From: Hydrogenophaga palleronii_A
GTDB lineage: Bacteria; Pseudomonadota; Gammaproteobacteria; Burkholderiales; Burkholderiaceae_C
Reading direction: 5' to 3'
Assembly: GCF_031457455.1 (NCBI RefSeq)
Contig: NZ_JAVDWU010000013.1
Location: 59,673-123,672 of the forward strand
Length of the DNA stretch: 64,000 nt
Part shown: positions 50,630-62,200 of the stretch, piece by piece
Layout of the letters: each line of letters opens with the position of its first letter
Position numbering within the stretch: the first letter of the stretch is position 1
The notes under the pieces: model-generated
What the model saw: the letters and a program-made list of their open reading frames with translations, nothing else
What the model was told of the DNA's origin: nothing
Database searches by the model: none
Program-made: the position numbers and the translations under genes

Positions 50630-51059
50630 TCAAAGAACCACAACCTCATCCGCCCAAAATTCAATCAGCCCTTGAACTCGAATGGGAGCTGGTATCTCAG
50701 GGAGATATTGCCTCAGATTAAATATCTCCAAACTCACGGACGTGTAAATAGTATTAGGCTGCAACAAAAATCCATCAACCTCAGAAAACCTAAGCTTGAC
50801 ATACCTCTCATGACTAGAGAGATCGATATCCAAGGTTGGATTTCCCAACCCATTGCACGCCCACTCAAGTCGCAAAAACCGAAGGTCATAGACCCACGAC
50901 TTCGGCAAGATATCGTGATGCGGCGCATTGAATATCTTTAATTAGGTAAATTTGTCCACTTTCTTTTAAGGAGTTAACAGCCACGACATCCGCACCCAGC
51001 CCTTGACACATCAACAGCGGAATATCATGACCTAAAACCCCGGTCAACCTAATAGGACT
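50630..51059 (-). pseudogene. Two overlapping short ORFs, possible broken immunity gene
   Basis: Between RHS1 and the ankyrin gene there is no intact gene. One frame (50630-50908, 92 residues from a TTG; open back to a stop at 50952) encodes SWVYDLRFLRLEWACNGLGN and YVKLRFSEVDGF, which look like a real soluble protein of the small immunity type. A second frame (50886-51059) continues in frame after the ankyrin stop codon at 51060 and encodes LTGVLGHDIPLLMCQGLGAD and SGQIYLIKDIQ. They overlap near 50900 in different frames, as expected if a frameshift and a nonsense change broke one gene. The AT-rich remainder (50455-50629) is empty. Confidence 0.4.
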
Positions 51060-51614
51060 TCAGGAATCTTTGCCACAATCAAACTCCTTTAACAACAACA
51101 GCGCCCACTCTTTTCCTTCCGCATAATCCCATGCGTTTGGCCCATCAAACTCCGTTGACGGCACACAAGGATCCGCCCCATTTTCCAGAAAAAATCGAAC
51201 GAATTCAGGCAGATCATGCACTATAGATAGCTGCAATGGAGTATATGTTGATAGTGCTGCTTGATTTACATTCGCACCCTTAGAAAGAAGAACCCTCAAG
51301 TTATCAAAAGTACTCCTCCTAAAATGAAAAAATCCCATAACAGCACTTCCTATCGGCGTCACCCCAACGTCGCCGTCAAAGAGTCTTATTATCGCAAGCT
51401 TATCGCAACCTGAATGATAGGAATCAAAAGACGGATCAGCGCCAAAGTCAATAAGCCTCTCAACCAGATGAGGAACATTTTCATAACCACAAATCGACGT
51501 AAGCAGCAATGACTTTTCATTATCACCCAGCTCGACCAACAAGTCATCCAAATACTCTTCGAATTCAAGCCAGCGCTCATTTCGAACATCATCTAATGGC
51601 CACATTTTGCTCAT
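51060..51614 (-). CDS. Ankyrin-repeat protein, candidate immunity protein for RHS2
   Basis: 184 residues from ATG 51614 (MSKMWPLDDVRNERW), 5 bases after the RHS2 stop; a GTG at 51647 would overlap RHS2. Two or three ankyrin units are visible: VERLIDFGADPSFDSYHSGC, NLRVLLSKGANVNQAAL followed by TPLQLSIVHDLPEFVRFFLE, and NGADPCVP. No signal peptide, so cytoplasmic. Lower GC than the RHS core. Ankyrin proteins are established immunity partners of several polymorphic toxins. Location directly after the RHS2 variable tail supports that role. The cytoplasmic location suggests RHS2 acts on an intracellular target. Not tested. Confidence 0.72.
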   Translation of the reverse strand: MSKMWPLDDVRNERWLEFEEYLDDLLVELGDNEKSLLLTSICGYENVPHLVERLIDFGADPSFDSYHSGCDKLAIIRLFDGDVGVTPIGSAVMGFFHFRRSTFDNLRVLLSKGANVNQAALSTYTPLQLSIVHDLPEFVRFFLENGADPCVPSTEFDGPNAWDYAEGKEWALLLLKEFDCGKDS

Positions 51615-51619
51615 ATTCT

Positions 51620-54600
51620 TCAACCACGTTGACAGATGGATTTGCACCTATTTAACTTATCTCTAGCCTTATGTATTTCTTCATCATGTTTGGGATCGCG
51701 CGCACCCGAAAAACAAACCGATCGAACCATTAATCTCAAACCCAAGCATGCAGAGGCCGCTTTCGTTGCAGCATCTCGACCGATCGAAGATGTCATCCGA
51801 TCGCATCCCGGAAAATCACAAAATGGATGATAGAGGGTTTTACTCCTCATGATTTTGCAGAATCGCTGCTTGCAGCTAGGGGGATTTTTTGCACACCTGT
51901 AAATCTCTCTACATAATTTAGGATTTTTTGCACAAAATGCAGCGCCTGTCGCCAATATTCGTCCAAGAACAACTATTACTGGAAACACTTCCCCAGTGGG
52001 GTCCATTAAAATCGTTGGACTCCCATTAACATAGACAAACAAATTCGAACCGCCTTCAAGCCCAATCGGATCCTCCGTCACATACCGCCCAGAATCAGGG
52101 TCGAAGAAGCGCCGGAAGTTGTAGTGCAGTCCCGTCTCCTGGTCTTCATATTGGCCAGGCAGGCGCAGTTGGCTGGAGATGGTGGGGGTTTCTGTTGTCG
52201 CTGCCGGCGTGATGATCGCTGCCCTACCGAAAGCGTCGTAGGCTGCCGCCCAAATGACATTGCCCTGCTTGTCCGTGGCTTGAATCGGCGTGCCCAAGTG
52301 GTCATGGTGGTAGTACCCGTAAACCACATGCCCATTGCTGTTGGTGGTTTTTACAAACAGCATGCCTGTGGTGAACTCGCTGTCTGGCCGAGGTCCGTAT
52401 TGGCTGGTGATCTGTGGCTCTCCCACTTCTTCCACGCTGCCGTTTGCATTGAGTTCGATCAGTTGCCGCGCCTCCGCGATCAGACCCTCGTCGCTGTAAA
52501 AGTAGTAGGTTCTTGTGGCCTGCGCCAGTGCAGCGCCGCTCTTGTCGCGGAACTGCTCTTTCCAGATGCGCCGGTCCATGGGGTCGTAGCCGTAACGCGC
52601 CACAAGGAGGTCCACACCGCCGACTTCATGCGCCACGTCCGTCAGCCGGTTGTGGCTGTCGTAGCGATACAGTGTCGTCAACGTAGACTGAATCTTCTTG
52701 CTCAAGTTGCCGTTGACATCCCATTCGTGGCAGATCACTCCGGCGGTCGCGCAAGCGCCGCTGCCGATCTTGATCAAACGGTTGTTGGCGTCGTACTGCC
52801 ACTCACCCGAGACCTGGCTGTCGGCGGTGCGGTTAGCCACAGCGTCCAGCGTGTAGGACTGGGTCGACGTACCAAACAGGCCGCCTGCGTCCCGCTGCAC
52901 CTGTGTCAGTCGCAGTTCGGCGTCGTAGCTGAACTGCTCGTTGCGTGTGCTGCTCTGTCCGCCCGCCGTGTCGGTACGGTTGCGGCTGGTGATTTCTTGC
53001 TGCTTGCCGAAACGGTGGTCAAGGCTCAGTGTGCTTTGCTGACCCGGCGTCCTGACGTCGAACGACTCGGTGTTGAGCAGGCCGTCATGTACCCAATTTT
53101 GAGTGACACCGCCGGGCAGCGTGGCCTTCTTGGGTGCGCCCCAGGCAAACTCGTTGATGGCGAGAACCCCCTCCCCAGGAATGGTGACAGAGTCCAGATC
53201 CCCGGAGGCGTTGTAGCCGTAGTCGATGGTCGTTCCGTCGGCCCACACCAGCCGGGTTTTCTTGCCGGCCAGGCTGTAACCGTACGAGAAGCTCAATGAA
53301 TAGCCGTTCGGGTAGGTCAGGGTTTCGCTGATTTTGCGGTTCACATCATCGTAGATCAGCGCCGCGCTGCTCGTTTGATTGCGAGCTTCGTCCCTGTCTT
53401 CCCAGGCGACGAGGTTGTTGTTTGCATCCCAAGCTTGTGTGACGCTGCGCATCAAGGACTCATCAGAGCGCTTGTGCTCAATATTGATCAGGCGGTTGGC
53501 CGCATCAAACGTGAATTGGTATTGCACACCACTCGGTTCGATGCGCTTGACCATGTTGCCCGAGGCGTCGTACTCGAACTGCCGCACCTGCCCTAATGGA
53601 CGGGTTTCCTTGACCAAACGGTCATTGCGGTCGTACTCAAAGCGGTGCGAGTTGCCATTGGCATCGGTCATCTGCAGCAGGTTGCCACGTACATCGAACT
53701 GGTACCTCGTGACGCCGTTCAAGGCATCCACCACCTCGGTTCTTTGACCCAAAGCGTCGTATATGAATCTGCGCATGCTTCCGCTGGGATCGGTTTCGGT
53801 CAGAACCTGTCCGCGCCTGTCGTACGTGGCAGCGGAGGGCTCCGCCTGCTCGCCCTGGCTGTTGCGGTATTTCAGGGTCTGAAGCGTCGGCCTTTCTCTT
53901 GCGTCGAAACGGTTGGACTGACTGAAGGTGGGGTAGTCCACCTGTACGGGTTCCAGCAGGCTGCCCAGTTGCCCGGTGCTGGTGCCGTCATTGATCTGGT
54001 AGCCAAACTGGGTGACGTTGTCCGAGCCATCCACGTGCTTGATCAGACGCTGAAAGTTGTCGTACTCCAAACGGGTCGCCCGCCCGTCCTCATCAGTATC
54101 AGAGACCAGGGTGTTTGCAGCGTCGTGGGTGGAGCGGCTGACCCCTTCCAACGCGTGGGTTCGCGCACTCAGGCGGTTCATGGCGTCGTACGCCATCAAG
54201 GTGGCCTTGCCGCGTGCGTCCAGCTCACTGACCAGATTGCCCACGCGGTCGTAGGTGTACTGTTGGCTGTGCCCCAGCGCATTGGTTTGCTTTGTCAACT
54301 CCCCCGCTGCGTTGGCCTCATAGGTCGTCGCATGGCCTCGTGGGTCGGTCGCTTTGAGCAGGTTTCCCATTCGCCCGACCACGTAGGTCCGAACAGCGCC
54401 CTCTGGATCTGTGGTTCTGCTCAATTGCCCCTGACTGTCATATTCCAGCTGCCAAATGGCATCTGGACTCACAGTACCGTTGCTTTCCGTGCGGCCTTTG
54501 CGAATGATCTGTGTGACTTGGCCCAGTTCATTGACGTTGTATTCGGTCGTTCGCTGTTCGACTGTACCCACAGCTTCGACCTCGCTCAGCAAATTGCCTT

Positions 54601-56236
54601 TGTCGTCATGAAGGTACTGCGTCTTGACACCGAGTTCGTCCGTTTGCTCGGTCATCTCCAGATGCACTGCGGAGTAAGCGCTGCGCAAAGAACTGCCGTC
54701 CTCATGGGTGACCCGAGTGCCCTGCTCGAACTCGTTGCGCTGCACATAGCTGGTGAAGCCTCTGGCGTTGGTACTGGCTTCAATGCGAGCACCCGAGTCG
54801 TACTTCATCTCCAGGTCGGTGCGCCCGTTGACGACTTGCCTGACAAGTTTGCCGATGCGGTTGTGGGTCTGCTCTTCGACCCGGCGCCCCGCTGCGGTTT
54901 GCGGTCCGGTGATCTTGCTGTTGAACTGTTTGTTGACTTCGTCGTAGCTGAAGGCGTAGTCGGTCACGCCACCGTCGGCCGCCGTGTGCTGGCTCACCAG
55001 GCCGTCTTTGTAGGCCAGGGTCTCTACGCGCTCTTCGGCGTCGGTGACCCGGTTGATGCGCCCGGATCGGTCGTAGCCGTAGCGGGTGACGTGGCCGCGC
55101 ACGTCAGTCACTTCGCTCAAGCGGTTGCCGGCGTTGTATTGGTAGCGCACGCTGCGTGCGGGCAGATCGCCCTCCAGGCCGCTGACGGGGTAGTCGCGCA
55201 CTTCGGTGATGAGTTCACCGCTGTAGTGCAGGCTGTAGATCACCCGCCCGTTGGCGTCGACCACGCCGCGCACCACGCCGGCTTCGTTGCGCACCAGCCA
55301 GACAGGGATGTTGTTGCGCTCCCCATAGGCCACGACCTGGCCCTGGGTGTTGTAGTCGATCCAGGCGCCGCTGCGGTCGATCCAGCGGTAGCCTTTGGGG
55401 TTGTCCACCGGGGTTGCGCTGACCTGGCCGCTCGTGAGCTGGGCCACTGTGGTGGTCGGCATTTCCCTGACCGCTCTGCGTTCGAGCACCGAGCGGTTGC
55501 TGAAGGCGTAGCGCCCGCCCTCGCCCAAATAGAGTTCGTTGATGCGGCGGATGCCTTCGAGTTCCTGGCCCTGGCTGAATGCCGCTGATGCGTTGCCGCC
55601 ACCACCGCCGCCCGGGCACAGCGCGAGCCAGTCGGCGTTGACCCAGGTACCGCTGCCGTACTCGCTGGCGGAGGCATCACCCCCGATGATCTTGTTGAAA
55701 GGGGTGCCGCGAATGGGTGGCACCGGTTCGGCCACGAATTCGTAGCTGGCCGAGGTACCGCCGCCACCGAGCAGCACACGTTCGCCACTGGGCTGCCAGT
55801 CTTCATCCACCCAGACCCAGCAGCTGTTGTCATTGGGTGGCTCTTTGCAGTCGGGGTCCGTCAGGCGGTCACAGCCTGCTCTTCCGATCAGGAGATCGTC
55901 GCCACCACTCATGCGCCCCGCAGTGAGGTTGCTCCAGCTCACTGAGAGGCTTTCCCAGTGGGGGTTGAATTTCCATTCACGGCCGTCCCAGTAGCGCGAC
56001 CAGTTGACCGCTCCACCCACGCTGGCCACGCTCATGTCGGTCTGCGAGATGGTGGCGAAGCCGTTGGGCAGAGTGACCTTGATGCCATTGGTCTGGGCTA
56101 CGCCCGCGCGGATCCCGGGTGGGGGTTCTGTGCCTTGCGCTTGGGCGTCAGTCAGCGGGGACAGGCTAAGGGTCAGGCTGAACAGCGCCAACGCCATCAC
56201 CCGTTGCATTTTTGAGAAGAACGTCATGTTTCGCAT
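51620..56236 (-). CDS. RHS/YD-repeat protein 2 with signal peptide and variable toxin-like tail
   Basis: 1538 residues from ATG 56236 (MRNMTFFSKMQRVMALALF); an ATG at 56227 is also possible, and the longer start at 56332 would overlap the upstream gene. The signal peptide (ALALFSLTLSLSPLTDAQAQ) precedes the same GTEPPPGIRAG mature start as RHS1. The YD repeats are intact, and the core ends QLRLPGQYEDQETGLHYNFR and YVTEDPIGLEGGSNLFVYVN. The last 122 residues (VFPVIVVLGRILATGAAFC...) are Cys-rich, with RDAATKAASACLGLRLMVRS and VCFSGARDPKHDEEIHKARD, loosely like the Ntox16-type putative nuclease tails of other RHS toxins. Probable secreted effector. Confidence 0.87.
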   Translation of the reverse strand: MRNMTFFSKMQRVMALALFSLTLSLSPLTDAQAQGTEPPPGIRAGVAQTNGIKVTLPNGFATISQTDMSVASVGGAVNWSRYWDGREWKFNPHWESLSVSWSNLTAGRMSGGDDLLIGRAGCDRLTDPDCKEPPNDNSCWVWVDEDWQPSGERVLLGGGGTSASYEFVAEPVPPIRGTPFNKIIGGDASASEYGSGTWVNADWLALCPGGGGGGNASAAFSQGQELEGIRRINELYLGEGGRYAFSNRSVLERRAVREMPTTTVAQLTSGQVSATPVDNPKGYRWIDRSGAWIDYNTQGQVVAYGERNNIPVWLVRNEAGVVRGVVDANGRVIYSLHYSGELITEVRDYPVSGLEGDLPARSVRYQYNAGNRLSEVTDVRGHVTRYGYDRSGRINRVTDAEERVETLAYKDGLVSQHTAADGGVTDYAFSYDEVNKQFNSKITGPQTAAGRRVEEQTHNRIGKLVRQVVNGRTDLEMKYDSGARIEASTNARGFTSYVQRNEFEQGTRVTHEDGSSLRSAYSAVHLEMTEQTDELGVKTQYLHDDKGNLLSEVEAVGTVEQRTTEYNVNELGQVTQIIRKGRTESNGTVSPDAIWQLEYDSQGQLSRTTDPEGAVRTYVVGRMGNLLKATDPRGHATTYEANAAGELTKQTNALGHSQQYTYDRVGNLVSELDARGKATLMAYDAMNRLSARTHALEGVSRSTHDAANTLVSDTDEDGRATRLEYDNFQRLIKHVDGSDNVTQFGYQINDGTSTGQLGSLLEPVQVDYPTFSQSNRFDARERPTLQTLKYRNSQGEQAEPSAATYDRRGQVLTETDPSGSMRRFIYDALGQRTEVVDALNGVTRYQFDVRGNLLQMTDANGNSHRFEYDRNDRLVKETRPLGQVRQFEYDASGNMVKRIEPSGVQYQFTFDAANRLINIEHKRSDESLMRSVTQAWDANNNLVAWEDRDEARNQTSSAALIYDDVNRKISETLTYPNGYSLSFSYGYSLAGKKTRLVWADGTTIDYGYNASGDLDSVTIPGEGVLAINEFAWGAPKKATLPGGVTQNWVHDGLLNTESFDVRTPGQQSTLSLDHRFGKQQEITSRNRTDTAGGQSSTRNEQFSYDAELRLTQVQRDAGGLFGTSTQSYTLDAVANRTADSQVSGEWQYDANNRLIKIGSGACATAGVICHEWDVNGNLSKKIQSTLTTLYRYDSHNRLTDVAHEVGGVDLLVARYGYDPMDRRIWKEQFRDKSGAALAQATRTYYFYSDEGLIAEARQLIELNANGSVEEVGEPQITSQYGPRPDSEFTTGMLFVKTTNSNGHVVYGYYHHDHLGTPIQATDKQGNVIWAAAYDAFGRAAIITPAATTETPTISSQLRLPGQYEDQETGLHYNFRRFFDPDSGRYVTEDPIGLEGGSNLFVYVNGSPTILMDPTGEVFPVIVVLGRILATGAAFCAKNPKLCREIYRCAKNPPSCKQRFCKIMRSKTLYHPFCDFPGCDRMTSSIGRDAATKAASACLGLRLMVRSVCFSGARDPKHDEEIHKARDKLNRCKSICQRG
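54715..56138. repeat. Long direct repeat, copy 2 (RHS2 N-terminal half)
   Basis: Partner of 48870-50290. The copies differ by about 5.85 kb in position. Recombination between them would delete RHS1 core, the ankyrin gene and the RHS2 tail, or fuse the RHS2 N-terminus to the RHS1 tail. The Gly-run after PGGGGG differs by one codon between copies. Confidence 0.85.
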
Positions 56237-56271
56237 GCCATTGGGGCCGAGTGATTGCTGTCCCGTGGAGA

Positions 56272-59200
56272 TCAAGGAGCCGAGCAGGTGTTGGGGTTGA
56301 AGTCCACCCCATTGCGCGGGATATTCACGCAACGTGGGCCACCGGGCAGCACGCCCGCGCCACCGCCGCCGTAGCCACCAGGGCTACCACCACCGCCGCA
56401 GCAGCGATCACCACACCATGAGGTACAGACGGGTGGTGTCCAAGGCACAGGGGCGTGGTTGCCCGTTGGCCCGGTGCAGGTGCTGTTGCTGAAGGAGAAC
56501 CAGTTGGTCGAGGTGGCGCCCTTGGCGGTCTCGCCATTGGCGCACTCGCACTCGGACTCCACCGTGGTGCTGTTGTTGTAGTTGTAGCAACCACCCCCTG
56601 AGGCATTGGCGCCGCTGGCGGCAGTTTCCAGCGACTGCAGGGCAATCACGCGGTAGGGCAGCGTCACCCTCTCTTTGGCGCCCAGCGAACTGGGCACCGG
56701 AGTGAGGAATTCGAACCGGAAGTAGGGGTCGGACCTGGGCAGGGTCTGGCGCAGATTGTCGGCCCGCAACAAGCCATGGTTGGTCAGACTGAGCTCTCCG
56801 AAATACACATCGCCGGGCGCCATCTTGGGCAGGTTGACGCTGGATGGCTGCAGCACCACCACCGCAACGGGTACGTTGGTCTCGAACGTGGCGCTGAGCG
56901 TGATGTCGTAGCGGTCCTGTATGGTGATTTCACGCACGACCCACTCCACCGTGATCACTTTGTAGTTCAGGAACACCGGCTGGTTGATGGTGATACCTGG
57001 CTTGATCTGCAGGCGGCCTGAAACCTCCTGGTGGTTGTTCGCCTTGGCCTTGAACTTGTAGCGGCCTGCGGGCACTCTCTGGAACAGAGCCTCACCCAGG
57101 TTGTCGGTCACCATTTCCAGGGAGATGGTGGACACCTCTTCGTTCTGCAGGGTGATGGTGGCGCCGGACAGACCCTGGATGAGCTGCCCGTCCTGGCCCA
57201 CCGTGGCGGTGTACATGTTGGAGGCTTTGAAGAGCACATTGCCTTCACCGCTCTGGCTGACGCTGGCGTACGCCCTGATGGTTTGCGACGGCACGTTGTC
57301 GCCCACGATGTTCAGCCAGAACTCATAGACGCCTTCGGCCACGCTGGCGGTCGGGCTGAAAGTGAGGTCCACAGCTCGTGAATCACCCACCGGCAGGCTG
57401 CCGTTGGCCTGGCTGGTGATGGCCACCCAAGAGGGCACCGCGCTGCCATCAGGGCGGGCCAGTGTGACTTGCAGATTGATGGCCTCTTGCAGGCCGTTGT
57501 TCTTGAGGGTGAGTGACTCCACTTGGGTGCCGCCCTGGGCAAGACCAGTTTCAATGAAACTGGGCGTGCTGACCAGATACGGCAGGGCCTCTGACAAGGT
57601 GTAGTTCACCCTCACCATGCCCAGAGGGGCATTGGGCTGTTCGTCGGCCACCACCGCAAAGATCAGTGCACCGGTGGGCTGCGCATCGTTGCTGGCGGTG
57701 AACACGGCGGGTATGTTCAGCGTCTGCCGGCTGGTCACGCTCACAGGTGCGGCCAGGGCCACGCTCACGCCCACAGGAATCTGCCCGGTGGGCTGGTTGA
57801 CCGCGTCAAGCACCAGTCGCAGGTTGCTGGCCGATGTGCCCACGCCCGCCGTCACCCGGAACGGAATGGTGAACGGGTAGTTCTTGGGCAGGTTGAGGTT
57901 GGACAGCGCGGGTGCGACCGTGACCCGGTTGATGGTGAAGCTTTGTTGCTCCGGCCGGTCGGTGATGTCCGGGTGCACGGCGCTGACCTTGAACAGACCG
58001 GCGTCGGTGATGGTGGGCTTGAAGGTGTAGGTGAAGGCACCCGTGCTGTCCGTCAACACCTGGTAGCTGCGCTCAAAGCCCTGCTGGTTAAGCACCAGCT
58101 TCAAGCGGGTGTTGGGCATGGGTGCAGAGCTGGTGCGCTCCATGGCGCGGCCGGTGATTACCACGTCCTGGTCACCAAATGAGCTCAGGGGCGCCACGTT
58201 GACAACCTCGCCCACGTAGGAGGTTTCACCCAGCGACACGGTTCTTTCTGAACCACGGCCGGTGATGAGGATTTCATCGGGCTGCCCGCTGTGGTGCCGC
58301 AGCTTGTCCACCTCCAGCTTCACGCGGATGCTGCGCGGGCTGGCACTGGGCACGTTCAGCTCAAACACGTCTGAAACGTAGCTGCTGCCAGCCGGTACAC
58401 GGGCCACGGTTTGCCCGTTGGTCAGGGTGACCACGTTGGCGCCCAGAGCCTGCCTGTAAGGCTGCGTGGCCAGCACGTTGCCGTCGGCATCCAGAATCTT
58501 GAACCTCAGTTCGCTGGACGGGTTGGCGCCGTTGCCCGTAGCGGTCAACAGTTCCACATCCACCTCGGTGGTGTTCTCAATGGTCAATCTGACTTGGCCA
58601 GTGGCACCCCGAGTGAACGACTCGGTGGACATGCCCACCACCAGGCTACCCTCGCCTACTGACACCTGCTGGTTGCGTGCCACGGTGACCTGCGCACCGT
58701 CTTCTGGCGCGATCTCAATGCCCACCTGCACCTGGGGCGCAGCAGGCAGTTCGGCATAGCCGCCCACCACCACGGGGATCAGCCGGGTTTCGTTGGGTGC
58801 CAGTGTGAACACCGTGGAGCGATGGTCCTTGAACTGGGTGCCCTGATCATTGACCGGCACCCGCACGAGCGCACGGACATCGCTGCGTGTGTCAGCCGAG
58901 GTGTTGGTCACCTGAACCTGCACACGGTTCATCACGCCACGCAACAGGGGCAGGCCTGAGACGATCTGACTGTTGACGCTGGGCAGCACCACGGTGCTGA
59001 TCAGTTCCACGTCGTTGGCATCGACGGTGGCCACAGCGTAGCGGCGCTCGCCGCTGGAGAAGCCGGTGTCTTCGAACCGGGTGGCGGTAATGGGCGCGGG
59101 CGTCAGCAACACCCTGCTGGCTTCAGGCCCCACGTAGACGCGGTAACCCGCCACGTTGCCATTGGGCGCCGACCAGGTGATGACCGGCAAGGCACTGCCC

Positions 59201-62200
59201 AGTTGCTCCACCTTGAGGTTGCGCACGGGCAACAGGCTGGCATTGAGATAGGCCGAGTTGGAGATGGCCGACTCGTTGCCTGCTTCGTCCACAGCCGTGA
59301 CCACATAGGCGCCCTGGGTGGGTGATGGGCTGGTGTCGTAGGTCTGTGGGGCTCTGATCAGTGTCTTGATGGGCTCCAGTCCCTCAATGCTGCTGATGCT
59401 GGTGCCGGTGGCGCGGTACAGGCGGTAGTGGTCCACCTGGCTGGCCAGCGGTGCCTGCCAGGCGGCGTAGATGCCGTTGCCGGTGAGTGTGAGTGTCAGG
59501 TTCTGGGGCGCGCCTGGGGCGTTGGCCTGCGTGGTGACGCTGACCTCGGCGCTCTGGCCAGAGAGGCTTTCCTGCCCGTTGACCTGGCGCACGGTGGCCA
59601 CGGCGTAGAAGTAGGTGCCGTCGGCCGGGGTGGTGTCGATGTACTCCACACCTGCGTTGCGCGCCAAGGGCTCCAGCGTGGGCTGGCCAGGGTCGCGACG
59701 GTAGATCTGGTAGCTGCTCGCCCCTTCCACCGCTTGCCATCTCAGGCGCACTTGGCCACCCGGGCGCGCCTGGGCGCTCAGTCCCACCGGAACGTCCAAA
59801 GGCGGAAGCTCGCCCTGATACACCTGGAACTGATTGAAGCCCGCCACCACGCTGGAAACGTTGTCCAGCGCATCCATGGAAGTCTGGCGGAAGCGCAGGG
59901 TTTCCGGGGTGGACAACCCGGCATCCGTGGGCAAGGTGAAGCTGGCGCTGTAGGTCACGGCATTGACAGCCGTCAGCGAGAGGTTCACCGGCGTGCGATC
60001 AGGGCCTGAGAGCAGGTAGTTGATCTGTGGCGTCGCCGCAGGTGCCTTGCTGAAGGTGAAGGTCGCGCTGAGTGTGGGCGAGTTTTCGTTGCGAATGGGC
60101 GCCGCTGGCGTGAGGGCGATGGCCGAGAGAATGGGCCCCTGGGTGTCGATCCTGAGCGTGGCCCCGCTGTTGACTTGCGTGCCTCGGTTGCCCACGGCAT
60201 CACGCGCGGAGAACAACACATCGGCCATGCCAGCGGGCGTGTTCGCGGCGATCAAGAATGCACCCTGGTAGCTGGTGTCGCCGGTCTTGGTCAGCGACAC
60301 GGTGATGGGGCTGCCGCCCTCCGGCACGATGGCCAGGTAGGGCACGAGCTGCAGCACCTCACTGGTGGTGAGGGTGAGATCGACCCTGCCCTGGCCGAAG
60401 GCGCCGGTCACAGGGTCAGTCTTGCCGCTGGTGGCGTAGACGATCGACGTGGCCACTGGCGCGGTGGAGTCGGAAGTTGCCGTGGCCGCATTGGTCGGCT
60501 CAGAGGCGGTGCCTGCCGCGTTGACCGCGACCACACGGTAAACCCACGTGCCATCTGCAGGCGGCAGGTCTTCATAGGTGGTGCCGGTGACGGTGTTGCC
60601 ATTGGCACGAGAGGCTTCGCCAATCACGGCAAACATGCTCGCCGCGCGGTAGATGTGATAGCCCACCACGTTGACGTCGGTCGAGGCCGACCAGCTCAGC
60701 CGCACCTGCCCGCCAGCCAGTGCGCTGGCCGCCAACTGGGAGGGGTGAGCGGGCACCGTGGTGTCGCGCGTGACGCTCACGCCGGTGGACATCGCGCTGG
60801 TTCCATGGGCCGACGTGGCCTGTGCCTGAATCAGGTTGCTGCCTGAGAGCAGTTCCACCGTGGTGGTGAAGCGCCCGTTGCTGCCAACAGCCACAGCGGC
60901 CCCTTGCGGGTGACCGGCTCGGAACACTTGCACACTGGCGCCAGCCGGCGCCGTACCACTCACCGTGACAGTGGCAGAACGGGTAACCAAGCCATTGGAT
61001 GGTTCGGTGATGACGGGAGCCGTGGGCGCTGCATGTGTCACCGTGACGGTGAAGCTCTGCAGTGTGGTGTTGCCCAGGGAGTCCACCACCCGAATGGTCA
61101 GGGTGTGCTCTCCGTTGCTCACCGCATCCACATTCAGTGGTGCGCTGAAACTGCTGCTTCCGCTGGCGGTGGCTACCACCACGCCGTCGAGCAACAGTTC
61201 AGCACGTGCAATGCCGCTGCGATCACTGGCGGTGAAGGTCACGGTGCCACTGTTGGCGATGACCATGCCATTGACCAGTGCGGTTCCACCCAAGCGGGCG
61301 TTGCTCACATCGGGGCCTTCCGTGTCCGGCCCCAGCGGCACGCGTGCCAGTGTCACGGTGTGCGCCTGTTCGCTGCTGCGCCCCACCCCGTCGGTCGCCA
61401 CGACGCGAATCACATAGTCGCCGTCCACCTCACTGTCGACGTTCCAGGTGTGGCTGTAGGGAGCCGATGTGTCCGTTGCCCGGAGGGCGCCGTTGACGTA
61501 GAAAGCCACGCTGGCGATGCCGTTGCCGTCTGTGGCCGTGGCATTCAAGCTGATGGATTCGCTGATCACGCTTCCCGGCGCGGGGTTGGCAATAGCCACC
61601 ACCGGGGGCTCGGTGTCGATGCGAACACCGCCTTCCAATGTGGCAGAAACCAGGTTTGCAGCAGCATCGCGGCATTGCAGACTCACTTGCTTGAGTCCGT
61701 CGCCTGCTGAGAGCGTCAGCTCCGTCTGGGCGCGGTCACCCGTCAGCGATTGAAAAGCAACACCTGCAAACGCGCCACCCTCGGCAATGCGGTAGTCGAC
61801 GGCGTTGACGCAAGCAAGGTCAAAGAGCACGTTACGCTGCGCAAAGTACGCTGCGGGGCTCGCCAGCCGAACGGTCGGGTTGAGCAAGGGTGCTGCCGCC
61901 AATGGAGAAGCGTGATCCACGCCCGTGCTGACGGCGTCACCTTGGCCCTGCGGATTGCCTGCGGCGTCCCTGGCACCTGTTGCATGACCCCACCAGTTGC
62001 CGCGCGCATTAAGCACTGAAGCAGGCGTGAGGTTCTGCACGCCCCAGGTGCTGTTGCCCACGAACTGCGAACCGCTGATGGTGGCACCGCTACTGCCATT
62101 GATCAGCAGGCCGGTGCCGTTTCGCAAAAAGCTGGAGCCCGTGATGGCGGGGGCAGCGCCCTCGTCCAGGAACAGGCCCACGGCGCTGTCGGTGAGTTTC

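Noticed and set aside
46000..56000. CRISPR-like array because of many short repeats in the RHS genes
   Set aside because: The repeats are in-frame YD-repeat codons of variable sequence, not fixed-length repeats with unique spacers.
45739..56236. RHS proteins as type VI secretion effectors
   Set aside because: Both start with Sec-type signal peptides. There is no PAAR, VgrG or Hcp gene in the window, and a secretin system is adjacent.
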